From contig JAKAXA010000014.1 of assembly GCA_021816775.1 (NCBI GenBank), positions 1 to 64,000 of the forward strand: DNA of 64,000 bases. The letters run 5' to 3'. This document shows, piece after piece, positions 6,725-16,043 of this stretch (the first letter of the stretch is position 1; the number at the start of each line of letters is the position of its first letter). Both the position numbers and the translations under genes were made by a program. The DNA is from Pseudomonadota bacterium (lineage in GTDB: Bacteria > Pseudomonadota > Gammaproteobacteria > Steroidobacterales > Steroidobacteraceae). The notes beneath the pieces were generated by a model. It was not told the DNA's origin. It saw nothing but the letters and a program-made list of their open reading frames with translations, and searched no databases.

Positions 6725-7955
6725 GGTGCGCGGTGGCGAGCCGCGCGAGTACGACGTCGCGATCGTCGGCGGCGGGCTGGTCGGCGCGAGCCTGGCGCTG
6801 GCGCTTGCCGGCAGCACGATGCGGGTGCTGCTCATCGAGGGCGTCGCGCCGGATTCGAGCAGCCAGCCGAGTTTCGATGAGCGCACGACCGCGCTGGGCA
6901 ACGCCAGCCGGCGCATCTTCCAGGGACTTGGCATCTGGGAGGATCTCGCGGGCGAAGCGGCGGCGATCCGCACCATCCATGTCTCCGAGGCGGGCCGCTT
7001 CGGCAGCGCCTGCCTGCGCGCCGCGGAACAGGGTGTCGAGGCGTTCGGACACGTGATTCCCAATCGCGTGATGGGGGCCGCCCTGTGGCGCGGATTGCGG
7101 CGCGCCGGCGGTGTCACGATGCGCGTGCCGGCGCGGGTCACCGCGGTGGAGATTGCCGCCGATGGCGCGGCGTTCTCGGTCGAGACGGCGGACGGCGCGT
7201 GCGAGACCGTGAGTGCGCGGCTGTTGGTGGCCGCGGACGGCGCCAACTCCGTAGTCCGTGCGGCAGCGGGCATCCCGGCGCAGGTGGAGGATTACGCTCA
7301 GGTGGCCATCACCGCGGCGGTCGTCACCGATCGGCCTCATGACGGGACGGCATACGAGCGCTTCACGCCGAGCGGTCCCGTGGCCGTCCTGCCGCTGCAC
7401 GGCGGGGGCTACGGCACGGTCTGGGCCAGCGAGCCCGCACGCGCCGCGGAGCTGCTCGCCCTCAGCGACGGGGCCTATCTGAATGCGCTGCAGGAGCGCT
7501 TCGGCTGGCGTGCGGGGCGCTTCCTGCGCGCCGGAAGGCGCGCATCCTATCCTCTGAGGCTGTCGCGCGCCGCCGCGACGGTGGGCATGCGCACGGTGCT
7601 CATCGGCAATGCGGCCCAGGGGCTGCACCCGATCGCCGGGCAGGGGTTCAACCTCGGTCTGCGGGATGCGGCGCTGCTGGCGGAGCGCATCGCCACGTGC
7701 GCCGGTGATCCCGGCGCGCCGCAGCTGCTCGGCGCCTACAGCGAGGCGCGGGCGGCGGACCGCGGCGGCGTGGTGCGCTTCACCGACTCTCTGGTCAAGC
7801 TGTTCGAGAGCCGGCTCCCCGGGGCGAGCCTGCTGCGCAATCTCGGCCTGGTGTTGTTCGACCTGTCGCCGCCGGCCAAGCGGGCGCTCGCCCGGGTGAG
7901 CCTGGGATTCGGCGGTCCGACACCGCGTCTGGCGCGGGGGCTGCCGCTCACATGA
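6711..7955 (+). CDS. ubiH: 2-octaprenyl-6-methoxyphenol hydroxylase
   Basis: FAD-dependent aromatic monooxygenase of ubiquinone synthesis, 414 residues. The Rossmann motif is VAIVGGGLVGASLALALAG. The second FAD motif, LIGNAAQGLHPIAGQGFNLGLRD, carries the GNAAQ form typical of UbiH rather than GDAAH. It starts with GTG at 6711 inside the end of pepP and overlaps the next gene by 4 bases, so the operon is tightly coupled. It probably acts at the membrane within the Ubi complex. Confidence 0.92.
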   Translation: MPKHEVRGGEPREYDVAIVGGGLVGASLALALAGSTMRVLLIEGVAPDSSSQPSFDERTTALGNASRRIFQGLGIWEDLAGEAAAIRTIHVSEAGRFGSACLRAAEQGVEAFGHVIPNRVMGAALWRGLRRAGGVTMRVPARVTAVEIAADGAAFSVETADGACETVSARLLVAADGANSVVRAAAGIPAQVEDYAQVAITAAVVTDRPHDGTAYERFTPSGPVAVLPLHGGGYGTVWASEPARAAELLALSDGAYLNALQERFGWRAGRFLRAGRRASYPLRLSRAAATVGMRTVLIGNAAQGLHPIAGQGFNLGLRDAALLAERIATCAGDPGAPQLLGAYSEARAADRGGVVRFTDSLVKLFESRLPGASLLRNLGLVLFDLSPPAKRALARVSLGFGGPTPRLARGLPLT

Positions 7956-9208
7956 GCGCTGCTGCGCCGCGTTGGGATGTGCTGATCGTCGGCGGCGGAC
8001 CGGTGGGCGCGTGCGCCGGGGCGCTGCTGCAGCGCGCCGCCGGCACCGGGCGGCGCGCGCTGCGCATCGGATTGCTCGAGCCCGCCCGGCCCGCGCCGCC
8101 GGCTCCGGAGGCGGCTCTCGATGCGCGCGTGTCCGCCTGGTCGCGCTCGAGCGAGCGGATCCTCACCACGGCCGGTGCGTGGGAGCGAATGCCCGCGCGC
8201 CGTGTCCAGCCCTATGAGCGCATGTGCGTCTGGCCGGCGCATCTGCCGGCGCGCAGCCCCGATGCGCTGGTATTCGATGCGGCCTATGCGGGCGAGGCGA
8301 ATCTCGGCGCCATCGCCGAGAACCGCCTCGTACAGTGCGCGGCGCTCGAGGCGTTCGAGGCGGCCGGCGGAACCGTCATAGCGGCGGGGTTCTCCGGGCT
8401 TGCGATACGCGATCCGGATGTGCAGGTGCGCGCCGGCGCGGATGTCCTGCATTGCAGGCTGCTCGTCGGGGCCGACGGCGCGCGCTCCAGGGTGCGCGAT
8501 GCGCTCGGGCTGGCGGTCCGCGAGGCGAGCTACCAGCAGACCGCGATCGTCGCCAACGTGCGCACGGAGCGTCCGCACGAGCGGACGGCCTGGCAGCGGT
8601 TCCTGGGGGACGGCACGCTGGCGTTTCTGCCGCTCGCCGACGGATCGAGCTCTATCGTGTGGTCCCTCGATGAGGCGAGCGCCCGCGAGCGGCTCGCCCT
8701 GCCGGCGGCGCAGTTCGAGGAGGCGCTGCTTGCCGCCTCGGACGGTGTGCTCGGCGCGGTGCGGCTGTGCACGGAGCGCCTCGGGGTGCCGCTGCGCCGG
8801 CTGCGCGCCGAGCGCTTCACCGCTGTGCGCTGCGCCCTGATGGGCGATGCCGCGCACGTGGTGCATCCGCTGGCCGGGCAAGGCGTCAACCTCGGCCTGC
8901 TCGATGCGGCAGCGCTCGCCGAGTGCGTGCTGCTCGCGCACCGCGCGGGGGAGGATCCGGGCGCGGCGCGGCCGCTGCGCCGCTACGAGCGCTGGCGCAA
9001 GAGCGAGCTGGCGCCCATGACGCTTGCCATCGACGGGTTCAACCGCTTTCTCGCCCACGGCTCCGGCCCGCTCGCGCAGCTGGCGCAGCACGGGCTCGCC
9101 TGGGTGAACCGCAGCGAGACGGTGAAGCGCCTGTTCATCGGTCAGGCGCTCGGGCTCACCGGCGAGCTGCCCGCCGCGGCGCGCCTCGGCGGGGCGCCGC
9201 TCAGCTGA
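7952..9208 (+). CDS. ubiI: UbiI/UbiF-type ubiquinone hydroxylase
   Basis: 418-residue FAD monooxygenase paralogous to UbiH. It has VLIVGGGPVGACAGALLQ at the N-terminus and LMGDAAHVVHPLAGQGVNLGLLD as the FAD/ribityl motif. It is the last gene of ygfB-pepP-ubiH-ubiI, the position of UbiI (C5 hydroxylase, formerly VisC). Regioselectivity among UbiI, UbiF and UbiM cannot be decided from motifs, so the symbol is based mainly on synteny. Its end overlaps the convergent pterin dehydratase gene by 8 bases. Confidence 0.85.
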   Translation: MSAAAPRWDVLIVGGGPVGACAGALLQRAAGTGRRALRIGLLEPARPAPPAPEAALDARVSAWSRSSERILTTAGAWERMPARRVQPYERMCVWPAHLPARSPDALVFDAAYAGEANLGAIAENRLVQCAALEAFEAAGGTVIAAGFSGLAIRDPDVQVRAGADVLHCRLLVGADGARSRVRDALGLAVREASYQQTAIVANVRTERPHERTAWQRFLGDGTLAFLPLADGSSSIVWSLDEASARERLALPAAQFEEALLAASDGVLGAVRLCTERLGVPLRRLRAERFTAVRCALMGDAAHVVHPLAGQGVNLGLLDAAALAECVLLAHRAGEDPGAARPLRRYERWRKSELAPMTLAIDGFNRFLAHGSGPLAQLAQHGLAWVNRSETVKRLFIGQALGLTGELPAAARLGGAPLS

Positions 9209-9539
9209 GCGGGATGCGGTCGATCTTCGCGGCGCAGATGAAGTCGTTCTCGGACAGGCCCTTGATGGCGTGCGTGGTGTACTGCACGCGGCAGTAGTTG
9301 TAGCCGATCTCGAGGTCCGGATGATGGTCCTCGATGTTGGCGATGTGCGCGAGCGCGTTGACGAAGCTCATGGTGCGGTAGAAGTCCCTGAACCGGAATT
9401 CGCGCCGCAGGTACGGCCCCTCCGTGGACAGGACCCACTCGCGCGAGAGCTGCCGGGCCAGGGCCTCGGCCGCCGCGCGCGTCAGCGGCGCGACGCCGCC
9501 CTCGCAGGGCTTGCATTGGCGCTCGTTCAGTTCGCTCAT
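9201..9539 (-). CDS. phhB: 4a-hydroxytetrahydrobiopterin dehydratase (PCD/DCoH)
   Basis: 112 residues. The active-site signature EDHHPDLEIGYNYCRV with the following TTH is diagnostic of pterin-4a-carbinolamine dehydratase. The enzyme recycles the pterin cofactor of phenylalanine hydroxylase; that partner (phhA) is not in this window. The start is set at ATG 9539 (MSELNERQCKPCEGG); upstream sequence in the longer track ORF belongs to ispG in another frame. It lies about 35 bases downstream of ispG and is probably cotranscribed with it. Confidence 0.92.
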   Translation of the reverse strand: MSELNERQCKPCEGGVAPLTRAAAEALARQLSREWVLSTEGPYLRREFRFRDFYRTMSFVNALAHIANIEDHHPDLEIGYNYCRVQYTTHAIKGLSENDFICAAKIDRIPLS

Positions 9540-9574
9540 CGCCGCACCTCGTGCCTGCCGCCCGCGCCGCGCCC

Positions 9575-10819
<1,245 letters not shown>

Positions 10820-10870
10820 GGAGACCTGCCAGTGATTTCGGGGACCGAACCGGTGGGGCTGGCATTTTAC

Positions 10871-10930
10871 CGGGCCGGCCGGCCCGCCGCGACCGCCGGC
10901 GCGAGCGGGGGCGGCGCGCCGGCGGTCGCG
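10871..10930. repeat. Two large perfect inverted repeats in the ispG-gcvT intergenic region
   Basis: CGGGCCGGCCGGCCCG at 10871-10886 is a perfect 16-base palindrome. Right beside it CGCGACCGCCGGCGCG (10888-10903) and CGCGCCGGCGGTCGCG (10915-10930) form a 16-bp perfect stem with an 11-base loop. There is no flanking T-tract, so they are not ordinary terminators of either divergent gene. They may insulate the two promoters or bind a protein; function unknown. Confidence 0.6.
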
Positions 10931-10951
10931 CCAATCCGGCCCAAAGGCTGG

Positions 10952-10957
10952 TATCAT
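10952..10957 (+). promoter_or_regulatory. Putative -10 box for the gcv operon
   Basis: TATCAT lies about 30 bases before the first glycine aptamer, a plausible distance for transcription to start just ahead of the riboswitch. No convincing -35 hexamer is present at 16-18 bases spacing, so activator dependence or another start is possible. Confidence 0.3.
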
Positions 10958-10981
10958 CGCCGCACCCTGAACACCGATCTG

Positions 10982-11181
10982 CACGGAGAGAGTCCGGCCC
11001 GCGGGCCGGAACGCCGAAGGCGCAATTCCCGCCCGGAAACGCTCAGGCACACGAACGGCAGATTGCGCAGGCCGCGGGGTTCTGCGCGGGGTCTCTGGAG
11101 AGCGGCGGGCGCGTTGCAGCGCCGGCCCACCGAAGGGGAGAGGCGCGCAGCGCCCGATCTCTCAGGTCACCGGACAGAGGG
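10982..11181 (+). ncRNA. Tandem glycine riboswitch
   Basis: Two consecutive glycine aptamers. The first contains CGGAGAGAGTCC, the CGCCGAAGGCGCAA core and AAACGCTCAGGCA. The second contains CTCTGGAGAGCGG, CACCGAAGGGGAG and GATCTCTCAGGTCACCGGACAG. These are the hallmark blocks of the gcvT element: GGAGAG, CCGAAGG, CUCAGG and GGACAG. The linker is short (about 11070-11090). An intrinsic terminator follows within one base and then gcvT, so control is by transcription termination. By family precedent glycine binding favours read-through of the cleavage operon. Confidence 0.93.
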
Positions 11182-11208
11182 GCGGCAGGCGAGCCTGCCG
11201 CTTTTTTT
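11182..11208 (+). terminator. Riboswitch-controlled intrinsic terminator
   Basis: GCGGCAGGC-GA-GCCTGCCGC forms a 9-bp GC-rich stem followed immediately by seven T residues (11202-11208). It lies between the second glycine aptamer and the GGAGG ribosome-binding site of gcvT. It is the likely expression platform, with part of the 3' aptamer available to form an alternative antiterminator pairing. Confidence 0.9.
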
Positions 11209-11225
11209 GTTTCTCTGGAGGATCT

Positions 11226-12311
11226 GTGGCACGACGAACCCCTTTATTCGCCATCCATCAGGCCGCGGGCGCGCGCATCGTGGATTTCGGGGGCTGGGAC
11301 ATGCCCCTGCAGTACGGCTCCCTCATCGCCGAGCACCATGCCGTGCGGCGCGCGGCCGGCGTGTTCGACGTGTCCCACATGTGCGTGGTCGATCTCGAGG
11401 GCGAGGCAGTGCGGCCCTTCCTGCTCAAGCTCTACGCCAATGACGTGAATAAGCTCGCCGTGCCCGGCAAGGCGCTCTACGGGTGTCTGCTGAATGAGCG
11501 CGGCGGCGTCATCGATGACCTCATCGTCTACTACCTCGGCGAGCAGCGGTTTCGCGCGGTGGTCAACGCCGGCACCCGCGACAAGGATCTCGCCTGGATG
11601 CGCCGGCACGCCGAGCCGTTCGGCGTCGCCGTGCGCGAGCGGGCCGATCTGGCGATGCTCGCCGTGCAGGGGCCCGAGGCGCGCGAGCGCGTGGCGGGCC
11701 TGCTGTCGAGCGCCGGGGCGCAGCGCGCGCTCGCGCTCGGCGCCTTCTTCGGTGCCGAGATCGACGGCTGGTTCATCTCCCGGACGGGCTACACGGGCGA
11801 GGACGGCTTCGAGGTCATGCTGCCGGCGAGCGAGGCCGAATCGCTGTGGCACGCCCTCACGGGCGCCGGCGTCGTGCCTTGCGGCCTCGGCGCGCGCGAT
11901 ACGCTGCGCCTGGAGGCGGGCATGAACCTCTACGGCAACGACATGGACGAGAACACCAACCCGCTCGAGTCGGGCCTCGCCTGGACGGTCGCGATGGGGC
12001 CGGGGCGCGCGTTCATCGGCCGCGAGGCGCTCGAGGCGCTGCGCGCGCGCGGGCTCGAGCGCAAGCTCGCCGGCCTGGTGCTCGAGGAGCGCGGCGTGCT
12101 GCGCGCGCATCAGCGGGTGATCGCCCCGGGCGCCGGCGAGGGCGAGATCACCAGCGGCACGTTCTCCCCGACTCTCGAGCGCTCGATTGCGCTGGCGCGC
12201 ATCCCCGCCTCGGCGAGCGATCAGGTCCAGGTCGACGTGCGCGGCAAGCTGCTCGCCGCCCGCGTCGTGAAGCCGCCATTCGTGCGGCACGGCAAGTCGC
12301 TCGTCGGCTGA
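11226..12311 (+). CDS. gcvT: Glycine cleavage system T protein (aminomethyltransferase)
   Basis: 361 residues. Transfers the methylene group from the aminomethyl-lipoyl arm of GcvH to tetrahydrofolate, releasing ammonia. Family features include an N-terminal [21 protein letters not shown], and [12 protein letters not shown] with [15 protein letters not shown] in the folate-binding half. It starts with GTG at 11226, preceded by an excellent GGAGG site at 11217-11221. First gene of the riboswitch-controlled operon. Confidence 0.95.
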   Translation: MARRTPLFAIHQAAGARIVDFGGWDMPLQYGSLIAEHHAVRRAAGVFDVSHMCVVDLEGEAVRPFLLKLYANDVNKLAVPGKALYGCLLNERGGVIDDLIVYYLGEQRFRAVVNAGTRDKDLAWMRRHAEPFGVAVRERADLAMLAVQGPEARERVAGLLSSAGAQRALALGAFFGAEIDGWFISRTGYTGEDGFEVMLPASEAESLWHALTGAGVVPCGLGARDTLRLEAGMNLYGNDMDENTNPLESGLAWTVAMGPGRAFIGREALEALRARGLERKLAGLVLEERGVLRAHQRVIAPGAGEGEITSGTFSPTLERSIALARIPASASDQVQVDVRGKLLAARVVKPPFVRHGKSLVG

Positions 12312-12388
12312 GCCTCGGCGAACCGGCCGCCTCCCTCACCCGCCATCCCACCACCTACAATCGTCGATTCGACCCTACGGAGCGTCGC

Positions 12389-12778
12389 ATGAGCAAGGTT
12401 CCTTCCGATCTCAAATACACGCGCACCCATGAATGGCTGCGGACGCTGCCCGACGGTACCGTCGAGGTCGGCATCACCGATCATGCGCAGCACGCTCTCG
12501 GCGATCTGGTGTTCGTCGAGGTGCCCGAGAAGGGCCGCAAGGTCACCCCGGGGGAGCCGTTCGCCGTGGTCGAGTCCGTCAAGGCGGCCTCGGACGTCTA
12601 CGCGCCCGTCACCGGCGAGGTGATCGAGGGCAACGCGGCTCTCGCGAACGCCCCGGAGACCATCAACACCGACCCCTACGGCGGCGGCTGGCTCGCGCGG
12701 CTGCGCCCCGAGGGCGCGCCGGGCGCGCTGCTGAGCGCCGCCGAGTACGAGAAGCTGACCGCGGAGGAGGGTAACTGA
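12389..12778 (+). CDS. gcvH: Glycine cleavage system H protein
   Basis: Lipoyl carrier of the glycine cleavage system, 129 residues, exactly the usual length. The lipoylated lysine is in [15 protein letters not shown] near residue 65. ATG at 12389 follows an ACGGAG ribosome-binding sequence; the longer track ORF simply extends into gcvT in another frame. The stop TGA overlaps the start of gcvPA by one base. Lipoate would come from the LipA/LipB pair encoded at 56-57.6 kb. Confidence 0.95.
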   Translation: MSKVPSDLKYTRTHEWLRTLPDGTVEVGITDHAQHALGDLVFVEVPEKGRKVTPGEPFAVVESVKAASDVYAPVTGEVIEGNAALANAPETINTDPYGGGWLARLRPEGAPGALLSAAEYEKLTAEEGN

Positions 12779-14151
12779 TGGCGTTCGTTCCGCACACGCG
12801 CGAGGACGTCGCGGCGATGCTCGAGGCCATCGGCGTCGATGGCATCGAGCGGCTGTTCGAGGAGATCCCCGCGAAGCTTCGCAGCCGCTCGCTCGCGGGA
12901 GTGCCCGAGGCGCTCAACGAGATGCAGCTCGCACGGCTGATGAGCGCGCGCGCGCGCCGCGACGGGCGGCCGCTGTGCTTCATCGGCGCCGGCGCCTACG
13001 AGCATCACATTCCGGCGGCCGTCTGGGCGGTGGCGACGCGCGGGGAGTTCTACAGCGCCTACACACCCTATCAGGCCGAGGCCAGCCAGGGCACGCTGCA
13101 GCTGCTGTACGAATACCAGACGATGATGGTGAATCTCACGGGCATGGAGGTCTCGAACGCATCGCTCTACGACGGAGCCAGCGCGCTCGCCGAGGCGAGC
13201 CTGATGGCCGTGCGCGCCAACCGACACTCGCGCTCGCAGCGCATTCTCGTGCCGCGTACCGTGCATCCGCATTATCGGCGCGCCGCGCTCGGCATCGCCG
13301 GCAACCAGGGCCTGGCGTTCGAGGAGGTGCCGCTCTCAGCCGCGGGCGGCTGCATCCCGATGGCGGCGCTCGAGCCCTACGAGGGCGAGGACATCACCGC
13401 GCTCGTCATCCAGCAGCCCAACGTGTTCGGACGCCTCGAGGACGTGGACGCGCTGACCGACTGGGCGCACGCGCGCAACATTCTGGTGGTGGGGGTGGTC
13501 AATCCGGTCTCGCTCGCGCTGCTGAAGCCCCCGGGGCAATGGGGCGCGCGGGGCGCGGACATCGTGGTCGGCGACGGCCAGCCGCTCGGCATTCCCCTCT
13601 CCTCGGGCGGGCCGTACTTCGGCTTCATGACCACCCGCATGTCGCACGTGCGACAGATGCCCGGGCGCATCGTCGGGCGCACCGTCGATGCCGACGGCCG
13701 GCCGGGCTTCACCCTGACACTGCAGGCGCGCGAACAGCACATCCGCCGCGCCAAGGCCACCTCGAACATCTGCACCAATCAGGGCCTGATGGTCACGGCG
13801 GCCACGATCCACCTGTCGCTGATGGGGGCCGAGGGGCTGCGGCGCACCGCAGCGGCCTGTCACGCGCGCACCGCGGAGCTGATTGCCGCGCTCACCGCGC
13901 TGCCGGGGGTGCGGCGGCTGTTCGCCGAGCCGGTGTTCCATGAGGCGGCGATCGGCCTGGAGCGCCCGGTGGCGCCGCTGCTCGAGCGCCTGGCCGCGCG
14001 CGGCATCATCGGCGGCTGGGACCTCGCCGAGCACTATCCCGAGCTCGGGCCGGCGCTGCTGGTGTGCGCCACCGAGACCAAGACCCGTGAGGACATCGAG
14101 CGCTACCGCGCCGCGCTCGATGAGTGCCTGCGCGAGGCGCGCGCCGCCTGA
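12778..14151 (+). CDS. gcvPA: Glycine dehydrogenase (decarboxylating) subunit 1
   Basis: N-terminal half of the split P protein, 457 residues. Characteristic are the N-terminal [33 protein letters not shown] and [20 protein letters not shown]. Together with subunit 2 it decarboxylates glycine and loads GcvH. The split form is typical of Gram-positives, archaea and some gammaproteobacteria, whereas E. coli uses one fused chain. It is translationally coupled to gcvH upstream and gcvPB downstream. Confidence 0.94.
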   Translation: MAFVPHTREDVAAMLEAIGVDGIERLFEEIPAKLRSRSLAGVPEALNEMQLARLMSARARRDGRPLCFIGAGAYEHHIPAAVWAVATRGEFYSAYTPYQAEASQGTLQLLYEYQTMMVNLTGMEVSNASLYDGASALAEASLMAVRANRHSRSQRILVPRTVHPHYRRAALGIAGNQGLAFEEVPLSAAGGCIPMAALEPYEGEDITALVIQQPNVFGRLEDVDALTDWAHARNILVVGVVNPVSLALLKPPGQWGARGADIVVGDGQPLGIPLSSGGPYFGFMTTRMSHVRQMPGRIVGRTVDADGRPGFTLTLQAREQHIRRAKATSNICTNQGLMVTAATIHLSLMGAEGLRRTAAACHARTAELIAALTALPGVRRLFAEPVFHEAAIGLERPVAPLLERLAARGIIGGWDLAEHYPELGPALLVCATETKTREDIERYRAALDECLREARAA

Positions 14152-15653
14152 TGCGAGACTCGACGATGAGCTGTGAACGAACCAACCGTCTGGAAAAACT
14201 GATTTTCGAGCACTCGGTGAGCGGCCGCGGGGCCGAGGACCAGTGGCCGCCCGAGCCCGATGAGCGCAGCACGGCGGATCTGCCGGCCGCGCAGCTCCGC
14301 CTCGCCCCGCCGCTGCTGCCCGAGGTGAGCGAACTGGAGGCGGTGCGCCATTTCACGCGCCTCTCGCAGCTGAACTTCTCCATCGACACGAACTTCTACC
14401 CGTTGGGCTCGTGCACGATGAAGTACAACCCCAAGGCGTGCAATGAGTACGCGATGCTGCCGGAGTTCCTCGGCCGCCATCCGCTTGCGCCCGAGTCGAG
14501 CGGCCAGGGCGTGCTCGAGTGCCTGTTCGAGCTGCAGGAGATGCTGAAGGAGGTCACCGGCATGCAGGCGGTGGCCTTGAGTCCCATGGCCGGCGCCCAG
14601 GGCGAGTATGCGGGCGTGGCGATGATCCGCGCCTACCACCGAGCGCGCGGCGACCTCGAGCGCAATGAGATCATCGTGCCCGAAGCGGCGCACGGCACCA
14701 ACCCGGCCACCGCGACCATGTGCGGCTGCGTGGTGCGCGAGGTGCCGGTCGATGCCGAGGGCGATGTCGACATCGAGGCGCTCAAGCGCGCGGTCGGACC
14801 GAAGACCGCCGGCATTATGCTCACCAACCCCTCGACACTCGGGGTCTTCGAGCGGCGCATCGAGGAGCTCGCCCGCACGGTGCACGCCGCCGGCGGGCTG
14901 CTCTATTACGACGGAGCCAACCTCAATGCCATTCTCGGCAAGGTGCGCCCCGGCGACATGGGCTTCGACGTAATTCACGTCAATCTGCACAAGACCTTCT
15001 CCACCCCGCACGGCGGCGGCGGCCCGGGCGCAGGCCCGGTCGGCGTCGCCTCGCGGCTCGCGCCGTTCCTGCCGGTGCCGATCGTGGCGCGCCGCGCCGA
15101 GCGCTACGTCTGGCTCACCGAGCGCGATCTGCCGCAGTCGATCGGCCGGCTGTCGGCCTTCGCCGGCAATGTCGGGGTACTGCTGCGGGCCTACATCTAC
15201 ATGCGCATGCTCGGCCGCGACGGCATGGCCAAGGTGGGCGAGTACGCCACGCTCAATGCCAACTACCTGCTCGCGTGCCTCACCCGGGCGGGCTTCGATG
15301 CGGCCTACCCGCGCCGGCGCGCCAGCCACGAGTTCATCATCACGGTGAAGCGCCAGGCGCGCGAGCTCGGTGTGACGGCGATGGACTTCGCCAAGCGGCT
15401 GCTCGATCATGGCCAGCATGCCCCCACCACCTACTTCCCGCTGCTCGTGCCGGAATGTCTGCTCATCGAGCCGACGGAAACCGAGAGCAAGGCGGCCCTG
15501 GACGCGTTCGTCGAGGCCATGACGCTCATCCTCGCCGAGGCCGCGCAAGAACCCGAGCGCGTCACGAGCGCTCCGCATACCATGCCGTTACGGCGGCTCG
15601 ATGACGTACGGGCCGCCAAGCAGCTGGATCTTGCGTGGAAACCGGCCCGATAG
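14151..15653 (+). CDS. gcvPB: Glycine dehydrogenase (decarboxylating) subunit 2
   Basis: C-terminal, PLP-binding half of the P protein, 500 residues from ATG 14151. The PLP lysine is in [19 protein letters not shown], with [14 protein letters not shown] and [10 protein letters not shown] upstream of it. The track start at 14124 overlaps gcvPA by 28 bases; ATG 14151 overlaps the gcvPA stop (ATGA) and is preferred, with another ATG at 14166 ([15 protein letters not shown]) possible. It heads straight into dgkA with overlap. Confidence 0.94.
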   Translation: MRDSTMSCERTNRLEKLIFEHSVSGRGAEDQWPPEPDERSTADLPAAQLRLAPPLLPEVSELEAVRHFTRLSQLNFSIDTNFYPLGSCTMKYNPKACNEYAMLPEFLGRHPLAPESSGQGVLECLFELQEMLKEVTGMQAVALSPMAGAQGEYAGVAMIRAYHRARGDLERNEIIVPEAAHGTNPATATMCGCVVREVPVDAEGDVDIEALKRAVGPKTAGIMLTNPSTLGVFERRIEELARTVHAAGGLLYYDGANLNAILGKVRPGDMGFDVIHVNLHKTFSTPHGGGGPGAGPVGVASRLAPFLPVPIVARRAERYVWLTERDLPQSIGRLSAFAGNVGVLLRAYIYMRMLGRDGMAKVGEYATLNANYLLACLTRAGFDAAYPRRRASHEFIITVKRQARELGVTAMDFAKRLLDHGQHAPTTYFPLLVPECLLIEPTETESKAALDAFVEAMTLILAEAAQEPERVTSAPHTMPLRRLDDVRAAKQLDLAWKPAR

Positions 15654-16021
15654 CGATTGACCGATACAAGCCGCGGGGCCTCGCGCGGGTGCTGCGCGCC
15701 TTCGGTGCAAGCTGGCGGGGTCTCGCCGGGGCGTTTCGCGAGGAGGCCGCGTTCCGCCAGGAGCTGGCGTTCGCGGCGGTGGCGATGCCGCTCGCGCTGT
15801 GGCTCGGGCACGACGGCACGCAGCGGGCGCTGCTCGCCGCTCCGGTCCTGCTGATTCTGGTGGTGGAGCTGATCAACAGCGCCATCGAGGCGACCGTCGA
15901 TCGCATCGGGCTTGAGCGCCATGCGCTCGCCGGTCTTGCCAAGGACATCGGCTCGGCCGCCGTGCTGATGTCGTTCGTCCTGCTCGCGGTGGTGTGGCTG
16001 CTGGTGCTGCTCGGCCGTTAG
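15635..16021 (+). CDS. dgkA: Diacylglycerol kinase
   Basis: 128-residue trimeric membrane kinase recycling diacylglycerol, with three membrane segments. The family motif is in [15 protein letters not shown], with the catalytic glutamates, and the N-terminal [12 protein letters not shown] is typical. It starts at GTG 15635, overlapping the end of gcvPB by 19 bases; no other in-frame start exists before the conserved region. The overlap suggests it is transcribed with the glycine cleavage genes, an unexpected partner. Confidence 0.9.
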   Translation: METGPIAIDRYKPRGLARVLRAFGASWRGLAGAFREEAAFRQELAFAAVAMPLALWLGHDGTQRALLAAPVLLILVVELINSAIEATVDRIGLERHALAGLAKDIGSAAVLMSFVLLAVVWLLVLLGR

Positions 16022-16043
16022 CGCAATGTCAATCGGGGGGCCG

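Noticed and set aside
5231-7273. 680-residue minus-strand ORF opposite pepP-ubiH
   Set aside because: Spans two well-supported plus-strand genes; its composition is typical of antisense frames and no motif is recognisable.
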